A model generated the notes under the pieces. It was not told the origin of the DNA. It did no database searches and saw nothing but the letters and a program-made list of their open reading frames with translations. A DNA stretch of 64,000 nucleotides from Rhodobacteraceae bacterium LNNU 3342. Its GTDB lineage: Bacteria; Pseudomonadota; Alphaproteobacteria; Rhodobacterales; Rhodobacteraceae. Both the position numbers and the translations under genes were made by a program. The DNA is taken from NCBI GenBank assembly GCA_008711135.1, contig VUAW01000006.1:143551-207550 (forward strand), written 5' to 3'. How positions within the stretch are numbered: position 1 is the first letter of the stretch; each line of letters opens with the position of its first letter. This document shows, piece after piece, positions 34,055 through 42,559 of this stretch.

Positions 34055-34774
34055 CTAGATCGGCACCCCGCCAATGCTGGCCCCGCCACAGACGTAAAGC
34101 GTCTGCCCAGTGACAAAACCCGCCTCCGGCTCGGCAAAGAACATGAAGGCCCGGGTGATGTCTTCTGGCGTGCCCAGCCGCCCCACCGGCAGCCGCGATG
34201 CAAGATCGGCCTCCGCCTCGCTCCCCTTCGGCACGATGCCCCAGAAGTTGTCGGTCAGCACCGGCCCCGGCGCCACCACGTTGACCGTGATCCCATGCGG
34301 CGCAAGCTCCAGCGCCCAAGTCCGGGCCATGCCGATGATCCCGGCCTTGCTGGCGGAATAGGCGGTGCGGGTCCTCGCCCCCAACGCCGCCCGCGAGCCA
34401 TTGAACATCACCCGACCGAACCGCCGCACCTTCATCGCGGGCAAAAAGGCCTGCAACAACTGCAGCGGCGCGCCAAGGTGAAGCTGCGTCAGCGTCAGCA
34501 TGTCCTCGACCCCCGCCTCCTCCAGCAGGTTCGGCAGGATGATCCCGGCGTTGTTCACCAGATGCGTGACCCGGTGCCGCCCAGCAATCTCCGCAGCCGC
34601 CGCGGCCACGGCACTAGGATCGGTCAGGTCCGCCTCGACCTCCTCGATTCCCTCTGCCCCCGACCTGTGACGGGCGACAGACACCACATGCCAGCCCCGC
34701 GCCTTCATCGTCCGGGCCAGATCCGCGCCAATCCCCTTGTTCCCGCCGGTGATCACGGCCGTGAAGTCGCTCAT
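34055..34774 (-). CDS. Short-chain dehydrogenase/reductase (active-type residues)
   Basis: A 239-residue SDR starting MSDFTAVITGGNKGIG. The NAD(P)-binding TGGNKGIG (9-16), NNAG (near 75-90), catalytic Ser in FNGSRAA and YSASK are all intact, so it is probably catalytic. The start at 34774 overlaps the cyclase stop (ATGA). It is the last gene of the leftward ring-oxygenase operon. As the upstream fusion carries a degenerate SDR domain, this protein is a good candidate for its active partner. Likely chemistry is oxidation of a hydroxyacyl-CoA or diol; substrate unknown. Confidence 0.9.
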   Translation of the reverse strand: MSDFTAVITGGNKGIGADLARTMKARGWHVVSVARHRSGAEGIEEVEADLTDPSAVAAAAAEIAGRHRVTHLVNNAGIILPNLLEEAGVEDMLTLTQLHLGAPLQLLQAFLPAMKVRRFGRVMFNGSRAALGARTRTAYSASKAGIIGMARTWALELAPHGITVNVVAPGPVLTDNFWGIVPKGSEAEADLASRLPVGRLGTPEDITRAFMFFAEPEAGFVTGQTLYVCGGASIGGVPI

Positions 34775-35559
34775 TTCCTGCCCCTGTCCCGCTCGACCAG
34801 CGCCAGCACCCGTAAGGGGCTGCCCGATCCGTTTTCTATCTTCAAAGGCGCTGCACAGATGATCGCGCCGGTCGGCGGCAACTGATCCAGGTTGCACATG
34901 CATTGCAGCCCATAGCGCCCGGCCCCGTGCAAGATCGCGTGCGCCGGATAGGGCGGATCAAGATGCCCGCCCTGCCCCGCATCCGTGCCGATCGTCTCGG
35001 TCCCGAACCCCCGGATGCCGCGCACATTCACCAGATAGCGCATCGCCTCGGCCGACGGCCCGGGCGAATGCGCCCCATCCTCGCGCAGGTTCAGATAGGC
35101 CGCTCCCTTGCGCCGGGACCAGTCCGTGCGCAGAAACACCCAGGCACCGGCAGGAACCGGCCCATGCCGTTCCTCCCACGCCTCGATATGCTCGACCCCC
35201 AGCAGGGCATCCTCATCCGCCGCCGCCTCGGCCGAGAAGTCGATCACGACCACCGGCCCCACGAAAGCCGAAACGGGAATGGAATCCACCGTCCCGTTCG
35301 GCACGTCCTTGCCCGTGATCCAGTGGCTCGGCGCGTCGAAATGGGTGCCCGTATGCTCGTTCATCGTGATCTCATTCCAGCGCCACGCCGGCCCGCGATG
35401 GTCATAAGCGCTGACCTCGACCTTCCGGAACGGCGCGCACTGGCCCATTTCCGGCGGCAGCACCATGACCGGGAAATCCGCGCTCAGCGTGTGGGTCAGG
35501 TCCACCACCTGAACCCGCCCTGACGCCAGCGCCTGTGCAAGATCCGACAGCGTGCTCAT
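34771..35559 (-). CDS. Cyclase family hydrolase (kynurenine formamidase-like)
   Basis: A 262-residue metal-dependent hydrolase of the cyclase family. The signature HTGTHFDAPSHW near residue 70 gives the His and Asp metal ligands, and DLTHTLSADFPV is the usual N-terminal pattern. The C-terminal GFGTETIGTDAGQ block is also typical. The start at 35559 overlaps the fusion-gene stop. Family members hydrolyse amides, lactones or cyclic products, or isomerise; in this operon it may open a lactone or ring-cleavage product. No secretion signal is seen. Confidence 0.88.
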   Translation of the reverse strand: MSTLSDLAQALASGRVQVVDLTHTLSADFPVMVLPPEMGQCAPFRKVEVSAYDHRGPAWRWNEITMNEHTGTHFDAPSHWITGKDVPNGTVDSIPVSAFVGPVVVIDFSAEAAADEDALLGVEHIEAWEERHGPVPAGAWVFLRTDWSRRKGAAYLNLREDGAHSPGPSAEAMRYLVNVRGIRGFGTETIGTDAGQGGHLDPPYPAHAILHGAGRYGLQCMCNLDQLPPTGAIICAAPLKIENGSGSPLRVLALVERDRGRK

Positions 35560-36800
35560 GCCGTGGTGCCTCCCAATGCTTCGCGAATGGCCAGCGCCGG
35601 GTCCTCGCGCCAGCGGGCGTAAAGATCGCGGGCAACCTCGCCCGCCGTCGCCTCTTCCCGCCCTTCGACCAAAGCCTTCACCACCGCCTGCGCCAGCGCT
35701 TTCGGCGCCAGCTTCGGCTGCGGCAGCTCCTGATGCCATTCGTCATCCACCGGCCCCGCATAGATGTTGATGACCCGTACCCCCGACCCCCGCATCTCCC
35801 CTCTCAGCGCATGGGACAGCGCCAGCACCGCAGCGCCAGAGGCCGAGGCCATCGCATGCGACATCTGCGGCACCAGCGCCCCGATCGGCAGGATGCTGAC
35901 CCAAGCCACCGCGCTGTTCACCCCGTCCTGCCCGCGCGCCTGCATCGCCCGGCCAAAGCCCTGCGCCAGCCGGATCATGCCCAATACGCCGTTTTCCAGC
36001 TCCTGCCGGGCAAAGACGGTATCCGCCCGTCCCAGAACCCCGCCTGGCCGGGTGAAACGGGCGTTGTCGATCAGGATCTCCACCTTGCCGCCAATCTCTG
36101 CCGCCAGATCCTGCACCGAATCCGCGTCCGTCACGTCCAGCTTCACAAAGCTGCACGCCCCTAGCGCTACGAACTGGTCCCGCAGTGCAAAGGGCTTCCA
36201 TATCTCGGACAGGCCCACGAACACATGCGCCGCCCCCGCCTCCAACAGCCCCCGGGCCAGCGCCAGTGCCTCGGGCGCGCGTCCGTCCACGATCAGGACC
36301 CGGCGCAGGCGCGGATCGGTCGAAAGCTCCCTCACCGTCGGATCGTCGCGCACCTCGGTCCCCTCCTGTTCCGGCAGGGCCAGCAGGATCGCCTGCCCCG
36401 CCGCATCGATCCGGGCCGCAACCCGCACCCGGTCGCCCCGCCCCACCGCGCCATGCAGCCGGGCTATAAGCGAAGGCCCCGCATCCAGCAGCACCGTCGC
36501 GATGCGCACCGGCATCAACCCGCGAAAGTAGGTGTCCGGGGTCACCCGAGTGGTCGTCTCGGCAATCACCGCGCCCGACGGATCGGTATCCCGCCATTCA
36601 AGCGCATCCGACAGGCACCCCCGGCACAACTCGCGCGGCGGATACTGCACCGCCCCACACTCCCCGCAATGCTGAAGCGCAAAGCGCCCCTCCGCCGCCG
36701 CAACCGTCATCGCCGTCGCCGCACGCGACCGCATCCCCGGCGGCGACACCGGCACCTGCGTCCGCTTCAGCGGGTTCTTCTTGGGCGGAAGCCGGTTCAT
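35556..36800 (-). CDS. DUF35 zinc-ribbon/OB protein fused to a degenerate SDR domain
   Basis: A 414-residue fusion. Residues about 40-150 form a DUF35 protein: zinc ribbon Cys45-x2-Cys48-x10-Cys59-x2-Cys62, then an OB-fold with TYFRGLMPVRIATVLLD. Residues about 165-414 follow an SDR layout, but the glycine-rich turn is VDGRAPEALA, the NNAG position reads DNAR, and the Tyr and Lys positions are Met317 and Ser321 (SHAMASASGAA). Only a Ser near 302 is kept. The SDR half is thus a probable pseudoenzyme. It overlaps the thiolase gene by 4 bp. DUF35 proteins commonly bind thiolase-fold partners; a fused inactive SDR with a separate active SDR recalls the BbsA/BbsB/BbsCD arrangement of anaerobic toluene degradation. 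The role is inferred. Confidence 0.85.
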   Translation of the reverse strand: MNRLPPKKNPLKRTQVPVSPPGMRSRAATAMTVAAAEGRFALQHCGECGAVQYPPRELCRGCLSDALEWRDTDPSGAVIAETTTRVTPDTYFRGLMPVRIATVLLDAGPSLIARLHGAVGRGDRVRVAARIDAAGQAILLALPEQEGTEVRDDPTVRELSTDPRLRRVLIVDGRAPEALALARGLLEAGAAHVFVGLSEIWKPFALRDQFVALGACSFVKLDVTDADSVQDLAAEIGGKVEILIDNARFTRPGGVLGRADTVFARQELENGVLGMIRLAQGFGRAMQARGQDGVNSAVAWVSILPIGALVPQMSHAMASASGAAVLALSHALRGEMRGSGVRVINIYAGPVDDEWHQELPQPKLAPKALAQAVVKALVEGREEATAGEVARDLYARWREDPALAIREALGGTTA

Positions 36801-37966
36801 GCCTGCACCCCCTCGATAACCGCCGCCGCCGTGCAGATCCCACGGTCAAAATTCACCATCCCGAACCCCGAAACCAGCGCCCGCCTAGCCCCCGGCACCT
36901 GCGTAGGCCCGGCCCTGTTCGTCACCTGCCGGATCGCCTCGGTCATGCCAAGGAACCCGCCCGCAGCACCCGCCTGCCCCCCCGACAACTGCCCGCCCGA
37001 GGTATTGTGCGGAAAATCCCCCGTCACCGTCATGTCCCGCGCGGCCATGAACCGTGCTCCCTCGCCCTTGGCGCAGAAGCCCAGATCCTCGACCTGCATG
37101 GCGCAGATGACCGGATAGTCGTCATAGGTCTGCACCAGGTCCACGTCCCCCGGCCCGATCCCCGCCCCATCCCACAGCCGCCCCGCGTTCTCCGCCCAGC
37201 CACCCCGGTACTGCACGGAGTCTTCGGGAAAAGCATTGTGCCGCTCCACCGCCGACAGGATCCGCGCGAACGGCAGGTTCAGCGACCGCGCCCGGTCTTC
37301 GGTCATCACCAGAAAGGCCTCGCCCCCCGCGCAGGGCATCACGCAATCGAACAGGCCCAGCGGGTCGGAAATCATCCGCGCGTTCAGGTAATCCTCCAGC
37401 GTCAGCCGGCCCCGCATCAGCGCCTGCGGATTGCGCCGCGCGTTGTCCCGCTGCGCCACGGCGATCCGGCCGAAATCCTCGCGGGCCGCGCCGTACTTCT
37501 GCATGTAATGGTCAGTCAGCAGCGCAAAGACCGCGTTCGGCCCACCCGCGCCATAGGGATAGCTCGCATCCATCGCGAACCGGCTGAAGCTCTGCAAAAG
37601 CCTGCGGAAACTGTCGATCCCGTTCGCGTCGCCCGCAGTGCAGGCTACCACCTCAGCCTCCCCCGCCTGAACCGCCCGCGCCGCCCGCCGCAGGGCCACA
37701 GCCCCGCAGGCTCCGCCCACCGTCACCGTATCAAGGTAGTTCAGCGTCAGCCCTAGATGATCCGTCAGCCCCGGCGCCGTATCCGGGAACAGCGTGAAGG
37801 ACGACACCGTCAGCCCGTCCACATCCCGTGGCCCCAGCCCCGCCGCCGCCAGTGCCCCGCGCAGCGCCGCCCCGATCCAGTACTGCGCCGGCCGGGGCGA
37901 AAACCGCACATAAGGCACCGTGAAAGGGGCCGTCACCACGACTCCCTCATAGGGTGCGGTCCTCAT
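36797..37966 (-). CDS. Thiolase-fold protein (acetyl-CoA acetyltransferase / DUF35-associated type)
   Basis: A 389-residue thiolase-superfamily protein. The nucleophile region reads VTVGGACGAVALRRAARAV with Cys87. The C-terminal glycine loop is HNTSGGQLSGGQAGAAGG, where classical thiolases have a GHP-type His; here it is GQ. YDDYPVICAMQVEDLGFC is another DUF35-associated block. Such proteins work in complexes with DUF35 subunits, doing thiolytic or retro-aldol cleavage of CoA thioesters. It overlaps the fusion gene and the CoA ligase gene by 4 bp each. The reaction and substrate remain open. Confidence 0.87.
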   Translation of the reverse strand: MRTAPYEGVVVTAPFTVPYVRFSPRPAQYWIGAALRGALAAAGLGPRDVDGLTVSSFTLFPDTAPGLTDHLGLTLNYLDTVTVGGACGAVALRRAARAVQAGEAEVVACTAGDANGIDSFRRLLQSFSRFAMDASYPYGAGGPNAVFALLTDHYMQKYGAAREDFGRIAVAQRDNARRNPQALMRGRLTLEDYLNARMISDPLGLFDCVMPCAGGEAFLVMTEDRARSLNLPFARILSAVERHNAFPEDSVQYRGGWAENAGRLWDGAGIGPGDVDLVQTYDDYPVICAMQVEDLGFCAKGEGARFMAARDMTVTGDFPHNTSGGQLSGGQAGAAGGFLGMTEAIRQVTNRAGPTQVPGARRALVSGFGMVNFDRGICTAAAVIEGVQA

Positions 37967-39552
37967 GCCTGCCTCTTCTTCAGGTGCCGCAGGTCATGGG
38001 TTCCCGGCTGCCCCACCAGCTCCGCCGCCCGCGCCTTCAACTCCGCCCGCTGCAGCTTGTTGGTCGCGGTCAGGGGCAGCGCCTCGGCAAAGGCGATGTA
38101 GCCGGGGATCTTGTAATAGGCCATCTGTCCCAGCGCCCATCGCGCCACCCCCTCCGGGTCCTCGCTCTCCTTTGGCACGATCAGCGCGAACACCTCATCC
38201 CCGCGCAGCGCATCCGGCACCGCCGCAACCCCCACCGCCGCGACCGCGGGATGCCGGGCCAGGATCGACTCCACCTCCACCGCCGCGATATTCTCGCCGG
38301 ACCGCCGGATGACGTTCTTCTTGCGATCCACGAAATGGATCTGCCCGTCAGCGGCCCGGCGCACGATGTCGCCGGTATGGAACCAGCCACCCTCCCACGC
38401 CTCTGCCGTGGCCTTCGGATCGTTCAGGTACTCGCGGAAGAACCCCAGCCGCGGGTCATCCCCCGCCGCCCGGACCAGCAGCTCGCCCTGATCCCCGTCC
38501 GCGCCCGCATCGGAAACGATCCGGATCTCCATCCCCGGCCCCGGCTGGCCGAGCGCGCTCTCCCCCACCCGCCGCGGCAACTGGCTGGCCGCGATCACGC
38601 CGCCCGCGCCGGTTTCGGTCATGGCCCAGGCCTCCACCAGCGGAAAGCCGAACCGTTCCTCGAACGCCCCGTGCAGCTTGGGGTCCACCCCCGCGCCAAA
38701 GCCAAAGCGCACGGAATGCGCCCGCTCCACCTCGGTCCCCGGCATCCCCATCAGGATCGAGGGCATGACGCCGAGGTAATGCAGGCAGGTCGCGCCGCTT
38801 TCCGCCACATCTTGCCACCAGCTTTTCGGATGAAACCGGTCCAGCGCGATCAGGCAGCCGCCCACCGCGATCATCGCCATGAAGGAATAGGCCATCGCGT
38901 TCATGTGGAAGATCGGCAGCGGCGTCAGCATCCGCTCACCTTCCACTGTCAGCGCACAAAGCCCGCCCTCATCCGCATACCACTGCCCCGCCCGCAGGAA
39001 ATACTCGTTGGTCAGCACGCAGCCCTTCGGCCTTCCCGTACTGCCCGAGGTGAACAGCACCGCCGCCTCATGCCCCCGCCCCGGCGGGTCGTCAAAGACC
39101 GCCGCGCCAGTCAGCACCCCAAAGCCTTCCCCGGGCGCATGAACGGGCACATCCGGCATCGCCGCCCGCAAATCCCCATGCCGCGAAGGGATCGCCACCG
39201 CCAGCGCCGGCTTCGTCACCTGCGCCATATGCGCCAGCTCCGCCGCCCGCAGATCCGGGTTCACTGGCACCACCGACATCCCCAACCCGTTCGCCGCCAG
39301 CCAGTGCAGGAAGAACTCCGGCCGGTTTTCCAGCAACAGCATGATCCGCATGCCGCGCCCCGCCCCCGCCGCCCGCAGCCCCTCGCGGATCTCACTCACC
39401 CGCGCCGCCGCGTCGGCATAGGTCAACTCCCCCGCCGCGATCCCGTAGAACCGCGCCGTTCCCGGCAGCACCGACAGGAACGACCGCCCTGGCCAGCGTT
39501 CAGCCGCCCGCGCAAAGGCCTCGGCGACACTCTCCGTCTGCATCACGCTCAT
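37963..39552 (-). CDS. AMP-forming acyl-CoA ligase
   Basis: A 529-residue adenylate-forming ligase. The P-loop-like motif FTSGSTGRPKG (around 175), the A5 motif with WAMTETGAG, the A7 region GWFHTGDIVRRAADGQIHFVDRKKN and the A10 Lys in LPLTATNKLQRAEL are all present, so it should be active. The start at 39552 overlaps the beta-subunit stop. It probably converts the carboxylate product of ring hydroxylation, or the imported acid, to its CoA thioester. No membrane or secretion signal is seen. Confidence 0.92.
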   Translation of the reverse strand: MSVMQTESVAEAFARAAERWPGRSFLSVLPGTARFYGIAAGELTYADAAARVSEIREGLRAAGAGRGMRIMLLLENRPEFFLHWLAANGLGMSVVPVNPDLRAAELAHMAQVTKPALAVAIPSRHGDLRAAMPDVPVHAPGEGFGVLTGAAVFDDPPGRGHEAAVLFTSGSTGRPKGCVLTNEYFLRAGQWYADEGGLCALTVEGERMLTPLPIFHMNAMAYSFMAMIAVGGCLIALDRFHPKSWWQDVAESGATCLHYLGVMPSILMGMPGTEVERAHSVRFGFGAGVDPKLHGAFEERFGFPLVEAWAMTETGAGGVIAASQLPRRVGESALGQPGPGMEIRIVSDAGADGDQGELLVRAAGDDPRLGFFREYLNDPKATAEAWEGGWFHTGDIVRRAADGQIHFVDRKKNVIRRSGENIAAVEVESILARHPAVAAVGVAAVPDALRGDEVFALIVPKESEDPEGVARWALGQMAYYKIPGYIAFAEALPLTATNKLQRAELKARAAELVGQPGTHDLRHLKKRQA

Positions 39553-40016
39553 GGCAGCAACTGGATATTTCCGAAGGCCGCATCGCAATTCAGGATATCC
39601 ACCCGCTTGCCCGCGATCCTGATCTGCCCGTCCACGACCTTCAAGTCATGCCGGATCGTCAGCGCCAGCAGCATCTGCTCGTCCAGCCGCGTTTCAACGT
39701 AATGGCACTGCGTCACGATCTTCGCCCCATCCTCGCGCAATTCCTCCACCCGCGGGCGGTTCAGCACGTGGTGACAGCGGCTCTTGGGCTTTTGGCTGAA
39801 GGTCCGCGCGCCCTGCAACCGCTCCACCCGCAGCCGCAGCATGAAGTTGTCCTCGTACAGCAAAGACGTCTCGTTGATTGGGTCCTGCTGGTTCCAGTTC
39901 AGCGGCATCCAGTAGACGGCGTCCGGCTCCCACAGCTCGATCCATTCGGCGAACCGCCCCTGGTCCAACATCCAAGCCTCGTCATAGACAAAGTCGATGA
40001 ACCGCTCCGCGCTCAT
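39549..40016 (-). CDS. Aromatic-ring-hydroxylating dioxygenase beta subunit
   Basis: A 155-residue SnoaL-fold small subunit. Typical features are FVYDEAWMLDQGRFAEWIELW and DAVYWMPLN near the start, and CHHVLNRPRV near residue 80. It has no metal centre of its own and builds the alpha3beta3 hexamer with the adjacent Rieske alpha subunit. It overlaps the alpha gene and the ligase gene by 4 bp each. Confidence 0.92.
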   Translation of the reverse strand: MSAERFIDFVYDEAWMLDQGRFAEWIELWEPDAVYWMPLNWNQQDPINETSLLYEDNFMLRLRVERLQGARTFSQKPKSRCHHVLNRPRVEELREDGAKIVTQCHYVETRLDEQMLLALTIRHDLKVVDGQIRIAGKRVDILNCDAAFGNIQLLP

Positions 40017-41332
40017 GCCGCACCCCCGATCATGAAGCGTTTCCAGGCGTCGAACTGGTTGCGCATCTGCCGCTCGGTCGTGCCGTTCAGCACGGCCTCC
40101 TCGGAAAAATCCTCGCCCTCTTCATACAGCCGCTGGATGTTCACCCACTCCAGCCCGTCTGCCATCAGCCCTTCCTGCGCCCGCTCGTACATCTCAAGGT
40201 CATCATGCCCCACCATGGATGTCGGCGCGTTGATCATCCGGTTGTACATGGCCGTCCGCGCGACCAGTTCGTCCGGCGCCCCCTCCAGCCGGAAGATCCA
40301 GCTTTCCACCAGCGTCTTGTCCGGGCCCAACGGGATGAAGTTCCGCAACTGCTGGATCGGCCCCTTGATCATGATGTTCGGGAAATAGACGGTGTTGTGC
40401 CGGTTCTCGCCCAAGATCGCCTGCGCCCGCTCCTCGCCATAAGCCTCCACCATCGCGTCGTAATACCCCGGCACGGCGGAATAATCCGAATGGATCGAAT
40501 GATGCACGCCCGTATGCCCATGCCCGTTCGGCCAGGTCCGGATGCCCATGTTCTCAAAGAATTCATAGGGCGACATGAAGGGCGCGATGATCTCCATCGC
40601 CGGGGGCTTGGGCGCGTCGGCAGGCTTCTCCATCGTCTCCCAGATCTTCACCGCCGTGCCCGCGCTCGATTCATGCGCGACCATCGGGTGGCAGGTGTCG
40701 GTCTGGTTCTCGACCAGCATCTTCCAGTTGCACCGGTGCATGTAGCGCAGCGGCGCCCCCACCACCGTCAGCCTGCCCACCGGCGACCGGTCCACCATGT
40801 TGTCCAGCGAACTCAGCGCCTCGCCAAAGAACTCCTCGAACCCGATGCCGTCCTTGGCCAGCCGCGCAAAGATGAACCCGCGATAGTTGTGCCAGGCCCC
40901 CACCGGCGCCAGCCCCTTGGCGGCCTCGGTCCCCTCCAGCCCCGTCCCCTCGTACCCCTTCTTCAGCGGGATCGCCAACAGACAGCCATCCGTCTTGAAC
41001 GACCACGCGTGATAGGGGCAGCGAAAGAACTTGCCAGTGTTCCCCGCCTTGTCGATGACGATCTTGGTGCCCTTGTGCGGACAGCGGTTGTACAGAACCT
41101 TGATCTCGCCATCCGTATGCCGCACCTGCAACAGCGGCTGATCACCGATCTGCGCGGTGATATAGTCGCCGGGCTTCGCCGTCTGGCTTTCGTGACCGAC
41201 ATAGACCCAGCAGTTCGGAAACAGGTGCTTCATCTCCAGCCGGAAGATTTCGGCGCTGGTATAAACGTCGCGGTGAACCTGCTCGGGCCGGATCACGCGG
41301 TTGACGGTATCGCGAAGGGTCTGTTCTTCCAT
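40013..41332 (-). CDS. Rieske aromatic-ring-hydroxylating dioxygenase alpha subunit
   Basis: A 439-residue catalytic subunit. The Rieske centre ligands are Cys84, His86, Cys105 and His108 (CPH and CPYH). The mononuclear iron site is in ENQTDTCHPMVAH: Asn209, bridging Asp212, His215 and His220; a distal carboxylate ligand is expected near the C-terminal third. The usual length and beta partner point to a two- or three-component enzyme acting on an aromatic acid or related carboxylate. The reductase gene is 27 bp upstream. The benzoate/toluate, salicylate or phthalate-like subgroup cannot be fixed by eye. Confidence 0.94.
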   Translation of the reverse strand: MEEQTLRDTVNRVIRPEQVHRDVYTSAEIFRLEMKHLFPNCWVYVGHESQTAKPGDYITAQIGDQPLLQVRHTDGEIKVLYNRCPHKGTKIVIDKAGNTGKFFRCPYHAWSFKTDGCLLAIPLKKGYEGTGLEGTEAAKGLAPVGAWHNYRGFIFARLAKDGIGFEEFFGEALSSLDNMVDRSPVGRLTVVGAPLRYMHRCNWKMLVENQTDTCHPMVAHESSAGTAVKIWETMEKPADAPKPPAMEIIAPFMSPYEFFENMGIRTWPNGHGHTGVHHSIHSDYSAVPGYYDAMVEAYGEERAQAILGENRHNTVYFPNIMIKGPIQQLRNFIPLGPDKTLVESWIFRLEGAPDELVARTAMYNRMINAPTSMVGHDDLEMYERAQEGLMADGLEWVNIQRLYEEGEDFSEEAVLNGTTERQMRNQFDAWKRFMIGGAA

Positions 41333-41359
41333 TTGCTTCTCCCGGATGCTTCCGCGGCC

Positions 41360-42334
41360 TCAAAGGTCCAGCTTGAGCCGCGGCGACTTCGCCCGGCTGA
41401 CACAGATCTGCATGACATTCCCCGCCGCGCGCTCTGCCTCCGACAGCACCACGTCCCGGTGATCGGGCACGCCTTCCAGCACCGTCGTCTGGCAGATGCC
41501 GCAGTCCCCACGTTGGCAGTCATAGATCATCTCGATGCCGTTCTCCTCCAGCACCTCCACGATCGTCCGCTTGGGCGGGATCACGAAGACCTGCCCGGTC
41601 GAGGCGACCTCCACCTCGAACGGCGCATCCCCCGCCTGCGGAACCGGGGCGTCGAACAGCTCCATGTGGACCTGCGCGTGCGGGATCCCGGCCGCCTCTG
41701 CCGCCTCCCGGACCGCCTCGATCATCGGCCGCGGCCCGCAGACATAGACATGCGTGTCCGGCGCCACATCGCGCACCAGCGCCGCCACCGGAAGCGGCCC
41801 GCCCGCGACGTCGTCATGGTGCAGCGTCACCCGATCCCCATGCCGCCCCATCAGCACGTTGCCATAGGCCGCAGCCGCCGCAGTCCGTGCGGCATAATGC
41901 AGCCGCCACTCCCGCCCCGACTGCGCCAGCGCGGTCGCCATGGAAATCAGCGGCGTCACCCCGATCCCCCCAGCCATCAGCAATACCGGCGACGCCCCCG
42001 CGTCCAGCGCGAAATCATTCTGCGGCCCGCACACGGAAACCCGGTCCCCCACGCGCAGCCCATGCATCCACTTCGACCCGCCCGCCCCTGCCGGATCAAG
42101 CCGCACCGCCAGCACGTATTCCGACGGGCTGCCACACCGCCCGTCGAGGTCGATCAGCGAATAGGCATTCGCCCCACCCCCCGGCACCGCCACCCGGACA
42201 TGCGCTCCGGCGCTGAACGGCGGCAACGCCCCGCCATCGACCGCGCAAAGCACCACCTCGCGGATCTCCGCGCCGGGGTCGCCAATCCGGGCGACGATCA
42301 GGTCAAGCTCTTGCGCGTCAGGGTGCGGTTCCAT
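41360..42334 (-). CDS. Ferredoxin-NAD(P)H reductase of phthalate-dioxygenase-reductase type
   Basis: A 324-residue electron-transfer protein. The FMN/FAD domain is N-terminal (YSLIDLDGRCGSPSEY region). The NAD domain follows, with AGGIGVTPLISMA and VYVCGPRPMIEAV. A plant-type 2Fe-2S domain is at the C-terminus with Cys273, Cys278, Cys281 and Cys311 (CQRGDCGIC and MQICVS). This flavin-NAD-2Fe2S order is characteristic of phthalate dioxygenase reductase and vanillate demethylase reductase relatives. It is the first gene of the leftward operon and faces the TRAP operon across a shared operator region. Confidence 0.92.
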   Translation of the reverse strand: MEPHPDAQELDLIVARIGDPGAEIREVVLCAVDGGALPPFSAGAHVRVAVPGGGANAYSLIDLDGRCGSPSEYVLAVRLDPAGAGGSKWMHGLRVGDRVSVCGPQNDFALDAGASPVLLMAGGIGVTPLISMATALAQSGREWRLHYAARTAAAAAYGNVLMGRHGDRVTLHHDDVAGGPLPVAALVRDVAPDTHVYVCGPRPMIEAVREAAEAAGIPHAQVHMELFDAPVPQAGDAPFEVEVASTGQVFVIPPKRTIVEVLEENGIEMIYDCQRGDCGICQTTVLEGVPDHRDVVLSEAERAAGNVMQICVSRAKSPRLKLDL

Positions 42335-42405
42335 GCTACGATCCGATGTTGGGGCAAATTCAGCGGCGCAGGCAGCGCAATCGCTGGGCCGCCCTGCTCC
42401 CGAAA

Positions 42406-42434
42406 GTATGAAATATCATGTTTTATGCTGTCAA
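42406..42434 (-). promoter_or_regulatory. Predicted promoter of the ring-oxygenase operon
   Basis: On the minus strand TTGACA (42434-42429) and TCATAC (42411-42406) are separated by 17 bp, about 70 bp upstream of the reductase start. The left operator arm overlaps the minus-10 and the spacer. Confidence 0.65.
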
Positions 42435-42464
42435 GCTTCGAACTTCAAAACATGACATTTCATA
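42407..42464. promoter_or_regulatory. Paired dyad operators in the divergent oxygenase/TRAP promoter
   Basis: Two 18-bp arms, 42407-42424 and 42447-42464, are inverted copies with one mismatch, separated by 22 bp. Each arm contains an ATGA-N4-TCAT dyad (42408-42419 and 42452-42463) whose centres lie 44 bp apart, close to four helical turns. The arrangement suits two repressor dimers, most likely the MarR protein encoded at 45380-45865. The right arm overlaps a weak CATATT minus-10 for the TRAP genes. Confidence 0.68.
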
Positions 42465-42559
42465 TTTTTCTTGATCGGCGCGGCATTTCGGTGAAAGCCT
42501 CGTGGAAAAAGAACACCGCGAATCAAACGCGAATCAACCATCCAACAGGGATCTGGAAC

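Noticed and set aside
40205..42559. Long N-terminal extension of the rightward TRAP binding-protein frame
   Set aside because: It runs antisense through the oxygenase genes and the operator region; the signal peptide fixes the start at 42560.
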